A model generated the notes under the pieces. The model was not told where the DNA came from and ran no database searches. It saw only the letters and a program-made list of their open reading frames with translations. From an uncultured bacterium (GTDB lineage Bacteria; Verrucomicrobiota; Kiritimatiellia; RFP12; UBA1067): a stretch of DNA of 36,245 bases. Below are positions 15,219-24,900 of the stretch, piece after piece; position 1 is the stretch's first letter; every line of letters starts with the position of its first letter. Where the stretch lies: positions 1 to 36,245 of the forward strand of contig CADCGZ010000013.1 in NCBI GenBank assembly GCA_902801025.1. The letters run 5' to 3'. The position numbers and the translations under genes are program-made.

Positions 15219-18200
15219 ATGAAAACTTGCAAGATCATCCTTTCTGCGGTTGCCATGCTTGCCTCTGGCGCGGCATTGGCGAGGAATCCCAACTACAACG
15301 AGGCAAAAGTGGCGCCTTACACGCTCGAGGATCCGCTGACATTCGCCGACGGACGCAAGCTTCCCAGCCCTGCCGACTGGCCGGCACGTCGCGCGGAGAT
15401 ACTCGGCATATTCGCGAAAGAGATGTATGGCCAGCCGCCGCCGGCGCCCGAGGTGGTCGTCACGGAGCTTCGCGAGGAAGGCCCGACGCTCGCGGGCCTT
15501 GCCATCCGCCGGCAGTACAGGATGTGGTTCAAGGCCGACAAGTCGGGACCGTTCATCGACTGGTTGCTCGTCCTGCCGAACAGGATCCAGGGCAACGATG
15601 CAAATGCCGTAGACGGACGCGTAGTCTGCGAAAATACGGAGAAAGTCCCTGTCGTGCTGATGCTGAACTACCGCGGCAACCACACGGTTCTCGACGACGC
15701 GGAGGTCCCGCCGCCAGAGGGCGGATGGCAGAGAAAGTCCGCGGCGCGCACGCCGGAGGAGTCGGCTAGGGGCTATCTCCGCCGTTCGGCGTCGCGCAGC
15801 ACGGTCCCCGCCGGTTTCCTCGCCGCGCGAGGGTATGCGTTGCTAACGGCAAGCTACGCGCAGGTGTCGCCGGACGTCGAGGTTCACGGCGGCGATGACG
15901 AACGTGTCGCATATACGCGTATCTTCGACTTGTGGCCGAAGCGCGACGAAAGTCGCGACGACAACACGACGGCGCTTGGGGCGTGGGCGTGGGCGCTATC
16001 CCGCGGGCTCGACCTCGCCGGGCGCATCTCTGAGATAGACGCGAAGCGCTGTGTCGTCACAGGATCTTCGCGGCTTGCGAAGGCGGCGCTGCTCGCCGCG
16101 GCGCGAGACGATCGGTTCGTCGTGTGCGTCGCCAACCAGACGGGCGGCGGCGGCTGTCCGCTGGCGAAACGCGACTATGGCGAGAACGTCTCCACCGAGA
16201 TGCAGAGCTTCCCGCACTGGTACTGCAGGGCGTATGCCAAGTACGTCGACAACGAGCAGGCGATGAAGTTCGACCAGCACCTGCTGATTGCGGCGATTGC
16301 GCCGCGCGCCTTGCTTATCGAGGGCTTCAACGAGGGCTGGTTCGACACGAGGGGAGAGTATCTTGCCGCGAGGGCCGCTTCCCCGGCGTGGGAGTTTCTC
16401 GGGAAGAAGGGCCTGCCGGAGGGCGCCTTCCCCAGAAACTACGATACGTCCCTGATCGGCGAATCGCTTGGCTACGTCCGGCGCGGTGGAATGCACGGCA
16501 TCTCCGAGATCGATTGGGGCTGGACGCTCGACTTCGCCGACCGGGCGCTCGCGTCTTCTCCGGTTGGATGCTGCACGGCATCCGGCACAGGGAGCTGGCC
16601 TGTGCTGCGCGAGTACAGGGGCGAAGGCCTTAGGCGCGTGGCAATGCCGATAGGCGGCGTCGGGACCGGTGCGATTTCGCTTTCGGGGAGGGGCGGGCTT
16701 GAGTCGTTCGAGATCAGGAACGTCGCGGAGAAGAAGTTCACGCCTTGCCGTCAGTCGGTGCACCCTGCGTTCGTGATTCGCACGAAGGACGAAAAGGGAG
16801 CCGTCGTCGCGCGCCTTCTCGAAGGGCCGCTCGACAAGTCGCTGTACGAAGGCGCGTTCGGCTGCAATGCCCCCAACCACGGCTATCCCCGCTTTGCCGA
16901 GAGCGTGTTCCGCACGGCGTATCCGCTCGCGGAGGTGGCGCTTTCCGATCCAGGAGTGCCGGTCGCAGTCACGCTGCAGGCGATGAATCCGCTTGTGAAG
17001 GGAGATGAGGATGCGAGCGGCATGCCTGTCGCCCTGATGCGCTGGCGCGTAACCAACAAGTCGCAAGGTCCCTTGAGCGTCACGGTCGCGGCGGCGATGC
17101 CCAATCCCTGCGGCGGAACGCTTTCGCAGGAGCGCGTCGCATCTGCCGCGTTGAATGGCGTCGCCTTTCGGGGTGACGCCGACAGGCCCGGGGAGAAGGA
17201 GCCGCGCAACCGCGAGACTGGCGAGTTCGCGATCACAGTTCCCAAGAGCGCCGGCACCGTCACCGTCGGTGCATCGATTTGCCACGCAGGGTGGAGCGAC
17301 GGGCTCGACCAGTTCTGGAGGCGGCTCGTGGAACGCGGCGACATGGGCGACATGGAAGGGCGCGAGAAGTGCGCCTTCGGAACGCTCGCCGTGGCCATCG
17401 AGCTAAAGCCGGGCGAGACCAAGACGATTCCGTTTGCGCTCTCGTGGCGCTTCCCGAACCGCGCGCAGTGGGAGAGGACCAACAACGGGTTCTACGAGGA
17501 TATCAACCACGTCGGGAACCGCTATTGCGAGACCTTTAAGTCCGCGGTCGAGGCGGCCGAGTCGTTCTTTGCGCGTCTCCCGGAACTTGAGTCGAAGACG
17601 GTCGAGTTCGTCCGCTCGGTTGTGGACGCAAAGGGCGTGCCGGACGTCGTGAAGGAGGCGGCGCTCTTCAATCTCTCCACGCTGCGGTCGTCGACGTGCT
17701 TTCGCACGGCCGACGGGCATTTCTTCGGCTGGGAGGGGACGGGCGATTCGTCCGGCAGCTGCTACGGCAACTGTACGCACGTGTGGGGCTACGAACACGC
17801 GCTCGTCGACATCTGGCCGACGCTCGCCAAGGACATGCGCGACCTCGAGTTCCGCCATGCGATGACCGACGAGGGCGCGATATCGTTCCGCGTAGGCCTC
17901 CCGCTCGACAGGAACGCCAAGCGACTTGGCAAGGCCGCGGCCGACGGGCAGATGCAGTGCATCGTCAAGGCGTATGAGTGCTGGGCGAAGACGGGCGACG
18001 ACGAGTGGATGCGCTCGCTCTATCCGCTAGTCAAGAAGGCGCTCGAGTTCTCGTGGGCCAAGGGTGGCTGGGATGCCGACTGCGACGGCGTGATGGAGGG
18101 CTGCCAGCACAATACGATGGACGTGGACTACTACGGGCCTAATCCGCAGATGGAGTTCCTCTACCTCGCCGCGCTCCAGGCGGTGGAGCGCCTCTCCGCG

Positions 18201-18851
18201 AAGTTCGACGACGACGGGGCTTTCGCCGCGAAGTGCGCGGAACTGCGGGCGAAGGGAGGCGCATGGACGGAGAAGAACCTCTTCAACGGCGAATGGTATG
18301 AACACAGGGTCGCGTCGGCGGAAGGGGAGTTCAATCCGGCGACGAGGGGAAGCTGGACGAAACTTGCAGACCTCAAGAACCCCGACTTCCAGCTCGGCCC
18401 CGGGTGTCTCGTCGACCAGCTCGTCGGCGACTACGCCGCGCGTGCGGCCGGGCTCGATCCTGTGGCCGATTTCGCCCATGCGCGAAAGGCGACCGAGACA
18501 ATCCTGGAGCGCAACCGCCGCGAGCCGGACGCGCCGCTCTTCAACCACATGCGCGACTTCGCGCTTGCGGGGGAGAGATCGCTCGTGATGGCGTGGTATC
18601 CTCCGGACCGAAAGCCGAAGACTCCGTTCCCGTACTATCCCGAGTCGATGACCGGCTTTGAGTACGTCGTCGCCGCGTGGCTTGCCGAGACCGGCGACTT
18701 CGCCGCGGCGGAGGAGGTCGTCCGCGATATCCGCAATCGCTATGACGGCGAAAAGCGCAATCCCTTCGACGAAGCCGAGTGCGGCCACCACTACGCCCGC
18801 GCCCTCGCTGCGTGGTCGGTCTACAAGGCGTTTGCGGCGCGGGGCAAGTAA
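15219..18851 (+). CDS. Exported CE15 esterase - GH116 glycosidase fusion
   Basis: This is a 1210-aa exported protein with a signal peptide (1-22, ending ASGAALA). Residues about 25-455 match the CE15 (glucuronoyl esterase) fold. The nucleophile motif is GSSRLAK with Ser284, where the usual form is GxSRxGK. Family stretches FPHWYC, DQHLL-AAIAPR and GMHGISEIDW follow, with candidate catalytic His426. Residues about 465-1205 match GH116 (DUF608/GBA2-type beta-glycosidases). Features are MPIGGVGTG, then WEGTGD with candidate nucleophile Glu839, GNCTHVWGYE, and HNTMDVDYYGPN with candidate acid/base Asp968. Likely substrates are plant or algal glucuronoxylan-type polymers. Start: the ATG at 15219 precedes the signal peptide; a GGAGGA lies 16 nt upstream, rather far. 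The activity of each half is inferred from motifs only. Confidence 0.82.
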   Translation: MKTCKIILSAVAMLASGAALARNPNYNEAKVAPYTLEDPLTFADGRKLPSPADWPARRAEILGIFAKEMYGQPPPAPEVVVTELREEGPTLAGLAIRRQYRMWFKADKSGPFIDWLLVLPNRIQGNDANAVDGRVVCENTEKVPVVLMLNYRGNHTVLDDAEVPPPEGGWQRKSAARTPEESARGYLRRSASRSTVPAGFLAARGYALLTASYAQVSPDVEVHGGDDERVAYTRIFDLWPKRDESRDDNTTALGAWAWALSRGLDLAGRISEIDAKRCVVTGSSRLAKAALLAAARDDRFVVCVANQTGGGGCPLAKRDYGENVSTEMQSFPHWYCRAYAKYVDNEQAMKFDQHLLIAAIAPRALLIEGFNEGWFDTRGEYLAARAASPAWEFLGKKGLPEGAFPRNYDTSLIGESLGYVRRGGMHGISEIDWGWTLDFADRALASSPVGCCTASGTGSWPVLREYRGEGLRRVAMPIGGVGTGAISLSGRGGLESFEIRNVAEKKFTPCRQSVHPAFVIRTKDEKGAVVARLLEGPLDKSLYEGAFGCNAPNHGYPRFAESVFRTAYPLAEVALSDPGVPVAVTLQAMNPLVKGDEDASGMPVALMRWRVTNKSQGPLSVTVAAAMPNPCGGTLSQERVASAALNGVAFRGDADRPGEKEPRNRETGEFAITVPKSAGTVTVGASICHAGWSDGLDQFWRRLVERGDMGDMEGREKCAFGTLAVAIELKPGETKTIPFALSWRFPNRAQWERTNNGFYEDINHVGNRYCETFKSAVEAAESFFARLPELESKTVEFVRSVVDAKGVPDVVKEAALFNLSTLRSSTCFRTADGHFFGWEGTGDSSGSCYGNCTHVWGYEHALVDIWPTLAKDMRDLEFRHAMTDEGAISFRVGLPLDRNAKRLGKAAADGQMQCIVKAYECWAKTGDDEWMRSLYPLVKKALEFSWAKGGWDADCDGVMEGCQHNTMDVDYYGPNPQMEFLYLAALQAVERLSAKFDDDGAFAAKCAELRAKGGAWTEKNLFNGEWYEHRVASAEGEFNPATRGSWTKLADLKNPDFQLGPGCLVDQLVGDYAARAAGLDPVADFAHARKATETILERNRREPDAPLFNHMRDFALAGERSLVMAWYPPDRKPKTPFPYYPESMTGFEYVVAAWLAETGDFAAAEEVVRDIRNRYDGEKRNPFDEAECGHHYARALAAWSVYKAFAARGK

Positions 18852-18874
18852 CCGCTTTCGCGTAAAAGTTCCAC

Positions 18875-18908
18875 TTGCCAGCCAGATTGGGATTTAGTAG
18901 ACTATAAA
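18875..18908 (+). promoter_or_regulatory. Candidate promoter of the giant TPR/ExbBD operon
   Basis: TTGCCA at 18875-18880 is followed after 17 nt by TAGACT (18898-18903), overlapped by TATAAA at 18903-18908. Either -10 places the start of transcription within a few bases of the ATG at 18914, and no Shine-Dalgarno is seen. The 62-nt gap from the previous gene holds no terminator hairpin, so read-through is possible. Confidence 0.45.
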
Positions 18909-18913
18909 CAATT

Positions 18914-21900
18914 ATGAAAAGACAGTTTTTTCTTCTTGTCGCCTTTGCGGGAGCCGCAGCCGTCGCCTTCGCCGATGCGGATCTTGAGAAGGAGTTCGAC
19001 GAGGCCGTCAAGTCGGGCCATCCTCTTGCTGCCGAACGCGCCTTTAAGAAGCTTTCCGAAGAACGCCGCGACCTCTCGCCCAACCGCTACTTCGAGGCGG
19101 CCGAGGTTTCGCGCGAGCTTGGCAATGACGTCGACAGGCGCACCCGGCTATCCCACTTTATCAAGGTCTCCAAGGCGTGGAACGACGCCGTGGAGCAGGC
19201 GGCGTGGGAGCTGTGCCTCAATTCTGACGATCCCGACGCGTTCGTGCTCCTCGCCGAGAAGTCGGCTGGTTCGCGCAGGGTCTACGACAACGCCATGCGG
19301 CTTCTCGAAGGCTTCCGCAAGCAGAAGCGCGCCGCCGACTTCCTCAAGGTGGCCGACGCCGCGCTCGCGGCGTTCAAGGCGGACAAGGACCGCACCGAGA
19401 TCCTTGCGCGTGTCGTGGCGATGGAGACAGAGGTGGGGCTTGGCCTTTCCGACGAGGACTTGCGCGGTTTCTTCGGGCGCAACGTCTGCCGCGATCTTTC
19501 CGTGCTAAACCCGGTGTTCAACTCGCGCGGCGATGCCTTCCCGAAGTCGTGGAGAATAGACCTCTCCTGTTCCACCGGCGCGCTTCTTTCGCCCGAGACG
19601 CTTACATGGCTGGCGAAGGTCGGCACCAACAAGGCGGAACGCGCCGACGCCGTGCGTCTCTTCAGGAAGTTCGAGCCGCTCGTGTTCGACGGCAGGCACG
19701 GGCGCCATGCATGTGTCATGACGAAGATGCACGTCGCGCTGGCTCCAGAGCTCCTTCCTGCCGGGGCGGAGGCCGTTTCCGCCGCGATATGCGCCGACAT
19801 CGACAAGGTCGTGGCGAGCGATGGCATAGTGACGAACGAAGTGGCGAATCTGATGCAGCATTGCGCCAATTCCGCGTTGACGCCGGCCGATGTCGCAAAG
19901 ATGAGGGAGAAGTACGCCGTGTTTGTCTCTCCCGGCGACATGCCGGGCTTGTTCCGCCTCGCCGAAGCGTGCGAAAAGGCCAATTCCACGAAGCCCTACC
20001 ACGACATCCTGCCGCGCTGCAGCGACGAGTCGTGGGTGCGCTATGCGATGATGCCCACGTTTGCGAAGCTGGGGGACGATAAGGAGCTGCGGAAGGCGTT
20101 TGTCGAGCAGATGCTGTTCGGCGACCCTGATCCCAACCACGTGCTTTCGTCGATCGCGGCGAGCAAGATGTCCGACAGGGAGAAGGTTGCCCTCCTTGAG
20201 ACGGCATATGCCAAGTCTGGCGCCAATTCCTTCTGGCAATGGTGTGTGGAGCACAAAAGGGCGGCGAAAAGTCCCGTCTTCGCGAGCCAGCTCGCGAAGG
20301 GCTTCCTCTCCAAGGTAAAGACGGACGCGAAGTCGAATGTCCGGCTTGTCGAAATACGGCGCGAGATGAATGCCCTGAAGCGAGGAAGCGGGAACAAGGC
20401 GCCGGAAGTCGCGCACAAGCTGTTCGAAGAGGCCTGCCGCGAGTTCAAGGGCCAGTGGCCGCAGCCGAACAAGTGGGAAAGCAGGGTGTTCCGATCGATT
20501 GTCCGCAAGTACGTCGATCTTTGCCAGCACGACGGCGCCGCCGCGCCGATTGCGATAAAGGCAATCGCGGACAAGCTCGACCCCAAAGACGACAATGCCT
20601 GGCGGGAGGCCAACGTCTTTGATCTCGTTACCAACAGCATAGGCGAGCGCAACGCGCTTCTCGACGTGGCGCGCATAAGGCAAAAGGCGGACTACATCAC
20701 GGAAGTCCGTCTTGACAAGGGGACGGAGAGGCTGCCGGTCCCCGTAGAGGCGTTCGCAAAGGTCGATCCTGGCGCGGCGGTCGGCTTCATCGACCGAAAC
20801 TGGCACAAGGACAATCCTGACGAACGGCGCCTGACGCCGGAACTCGCGGCATCGCTCGTCGCCGTGGTGATGAAGAATTTCGACTGCGGGAAGCTCGGCC
20901 CCGGCAAGGCCCATGGCAAGCTTTTCCCCGTGGCCATGAGCATCGCGCGCACGTCGCCGCAGCTCGCGTCCGCCTTCCCCCTCGACAAGGTTGCCGGCGA
21001 GGTGCTCGACCCGGCTCTCGAGGCAGGGCGTCCGGCGCAGGCCTTTCTTGCGCTGGCCGCCGCATGTGGCAGGCTTGACGCATATCTGAACAGGTACATG
21101 TCGATGCTTTCGAAAGTCGACCCGCCTACCCGTCTTGGAAGTCTCGTCGCCATCTGCGAGAATCCAGATGTCGCAACGTTCGGCAATGCGGAAAAGGGGA
21201 CGATCGACCGCTTCGACGGCATTTTCGCGACGCAGCTCATGCCGACGCTAAGGGCGGTCAAGGCGAAGTCCGCGGCGTGGACATGGCTTGGCGACGACGA
21301 CGGGACGCTTGCGAAGCGCGTCAACGAATGGGCCTCTTCGGCCGTTCGCAGCGGCAAGCCGGCGACAAAGTCAATCGTCGACGAGTTCTTCCGCGAGATG
21401 GTGCGCCTCAAGAACGCCGGCGGCGGGGGCTGGAACGACTGGGCCGGCCGCGGCAGGGTTCCCTATTACAAACATGTCTACAGCCAGGGGCTTGCGTCGA
21501 CAAACGCCGTTCTCCTTGCACAGGTCGCCCATTCGTTCGGCCGCGCCATCACCCGCCATGCTATCAGGGACGATGCCGTCATGGACATCCTCGATCGGTC
21601 GCGCTCCGAGGAGATGTGGGAGCCGATCTACCTTTTCGTATGCGCAGTTGCGGGCGACAACAACAAGGAGGTCTTTGACATGGCGGCGCGCTTCCGCGCC
21701 GAGGCGTCGACCCATCTGCCGGGCGTCTATCCCGTTCCCGAGAACGATCCCCTCTATCCGCTCTACGTTGCCGCCGACGAGTTCGTGCGCAACAACTTCG
21801 AGCGCGCGACCGAGCTTCTGACCTCGCATTTGCGGGAGTTCGAGCGTGACGCTGCGAAGCTGCCGCCGGCCTTCACCGCCTGGGCGGTCGACCAGATGCG

Positions 21901-24900
21901 CCTCATGCGCGGCGAGAAGGACGCGATGCTGATACGCGCCCGCGCGCTCGCCACCAAGCTCCTCGACGACGAGTCGAAGCTGACTCCCGAAGTCGCCGCC
22001 GCGATGATCCTCGTCCGTGCCGAGTCGTTCCGCGACCAGCAGAACTTCGAGGCGGCGAAGCTCGAGTACCAGACCATCCGCAACAACCCGGCGTACGCCA
22101 AGACACCGGCCGCGCGACGCGCCATGTTCCGCGCCGTCGACCTGATGATCGAGTCCGGGAACGCAGCGTCCGCGGAATCGACGCTTGAATACTGGCTCAG
22201 CCAGCCCGACACTGAAATCCAGGCCCAGGCGCACTATTTCCTCGCTCGTATCGCCTTCGAGAGGAAGGACTACGAGGAATGCGCCAAGCGCCTCAGGGAG
22301 GTGTTCGCGATCGACTTCACGCACACCGAGGCGCGGTTCCTCCACGGCCAGTGGAAGCTCGCGACGAACAGTGAAGTCGACGAGACCGAGGTCATGGTCG
22401 GCAGCGTCGCCGACCGCACGGCCGTGCGCCCCGGCCAGCAGCTCTCGATCACCGTCCAGGACCGCAACCTCTCGGTGGCGGGCGGCGGCAATACGATCCC
22501 CGTCGTCATAAAGGCCGTGCCGGGCGGCGATTTCGAGACGATCCAGCTCACCCCCTCGTCGCGCGATCCCGGGCTTTTCAAGGGCGCGATCGACGTGCGC
22601 CTCGCCTCTGCCGTTCCGACCAACCTCGTTCTCGAGGTGACGGGCGCCGATACGATTTCGTATGCGATCGACCCCGCCTTCCTCGCGGCGCGCGGGCTTC
22701 CCGCAGGCCGTCCCAAGCTGGTGTCCGTCGTGGACGACGCCCGGCTTGCGATAGGCGCGGGGTCTCCGCGCGTGGACGAGGCCGAGTCGGCCGCGCAGGT
22801 AGAGGCCCTGGTGGACGACGGCGTTGCAGACGATTCGCCTGGCATCAAGTCGCTCCGCCCGGGCAATCCACTGCACATCGCAGTCTCCGACAAGGACCGC
22901 TCCATCGGCAAGGACGGCGGGTCGGTTCAGGTCGTGGTGTCAACGACGTCCGGCGACCGCCTGCCCGGCGTGGAGCTGAAGGAGGTCCGCCCGTTCTCGG
23001 GCGTCTTCCGCGGCTCCGTGCGCACGGCGCTTCCCCCGCCGCGCGCCTTTGCAAGCGATACGGCCGTCGGGTTCAATCCAGGCGACGTGATAAACTCGAC
23101 GCGCAGCGGCTCGTGGCGTTCCCTTGCGGACGGCCAGCCGGTCAAGTGGCTTGAGGTCGACACGATGGGTTCGCATCTCTTCTCCAACGCCGTCGTCCGC
23201 ATGGAGAATCCCGACGACATAACGAAGATCCGGCTTGTCGGATCCCTCGCGGGGAAGAGATTCAGTCTCGGCACTTTCCCAGCGGCCGATCCCAAGACCC
23301 GCGTCGGCCTCCGCCGTCAGGTCGCTGAGCAGGGCGGCTTCCGCGGAGAGCAGTCTCTCAGGGACTTCATGGAAAGCTCCAAGGCGCCGAAGGGCGAGAC
23401 CGCCACGAACATAGTGTTCGCGCCGATGTCGCATGGTCCCGCGACTGCGGCCCTTTTCTCCGGCGTCTTCGTGACTCCCGAAAAGCTTGACTTCATGCGG
23501 TTCAGGATCGTCCAGCATAGCAAGGGCGCCAACGCCCTCAAGGGCGTGTGGCTTTCGATCGCCCTCGACGGTGAGACGGTGTTCTCGGGCTCGGGGATGC
23601 AGCTTGCCGGCGCTCTCGCCGCCTTTGAGATATCCGTCGGCGTCCACCGCCTCGAGGTGTTCGCGACAGGCGCGGGCCAGGGTCAGGGTTCCAGCGCTCG
23701 CGACTCCTTCAGCCTGCTGTGGGAAAAGGCAGAAGGCGAAACTCCGGTGCCCGTCCCGGCCGAGTGGTTCGACGCGGAGAAGCACCCCGAGATCCTCGCC
23801 TTCGTAGCCGACCGCGCGACGATCGTCCGCGACGCCGACGGTTTCTCGGCCACGTTCCCCGAGCCCGTCCGCCTTCGCGCCCTGCGCTGGGAGTTCCTCG
23901 GCCGGCGCGGGCCGTACGTCTCGATCGACTCCATGGCCGCAGTGGATGCGGAGGGCGGGCAGATCCTTCCCGTCGAAAGCGACTTCTCCGACGCGCAGCG
24001 CAACGACATTCTCGAGGTCGCGCCGGGCGACCGCATTTCGGTGTCGTACTTCGACGAGCGCACGACGCACGGCGCCAGGAGGAAGGTCGAGAAGACGATG
24101 CTCTCCAGCTTCAACAACGCCTCGGTCGGTTTCTTCTTTGAAAGCGACGACTACGTGCCCGGCAGTGGGGATTCGCGCTTCCACGAGGCCTACCGCTTCG
24201 TCCCCGGCGATTCCATCGTCGTGTCCGTGTCGGACAGCGACCTCGACGCGTCCGACGAGGCCGACACGATAGAAGCCAAGATCGTGGCGCGTTCCGGGAA
24301 GAGCGTCGTCCTGAAGCTTTTGGAGCAGGAATTGAGCCAAAACGCGGACGGCGTCCACACCGGCAAGTTCCTCGGGCTCCTCAAGACGGCGCCGGCGGGC
24401 GGCGGAGGCGGAAAAGACACGATCGAGACGGTCGACAACGACGTCCTGACGCTTGAGCACCTCGACCGCGAGAACACCAACCCGGGAGTTCCCGTCGTCC
24501 GTACCGCTTCCATTAGCGCCACGCGCCGCACAAAGCCGGTCGTGACCCTCTTCCGCGCCGGGACGGAGCGCGTAGTGGACGAGTCCCCGGCCGCGAAGCT
24601 GCGCATTGACTCGATACGCCGCCGTCCCGGCAACGAGTCCGTCGACACCGTCTACCGCGACAATGTGTTCGCCGAGCCGATGGATGCCGTCGTGACCGAC
24701 ACGACGAATGCCATCGTGATGAACGTCGACGCTCCGATCCTCGTGCGCGTAAACGACCTGTCGCGCGCGCGCCATGCAGCGTCGTTCCTCACGCTCGAGG
24801 CCGTCGCCACTTCCGAAGCCGAACTCGCCGAGGAGGAGGGCATGGAGCCGGAGTCGGTCTGCGCGTTCATGCGGCTTGGCGGGGCCTTCGACGGAGTGAC

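Noticed and set aside
18852-18913. Terminator after the CE15-GH116 gene
   Set aside because: No stable inverted repeat with a T-tract was found; only a candidate promoter is present.
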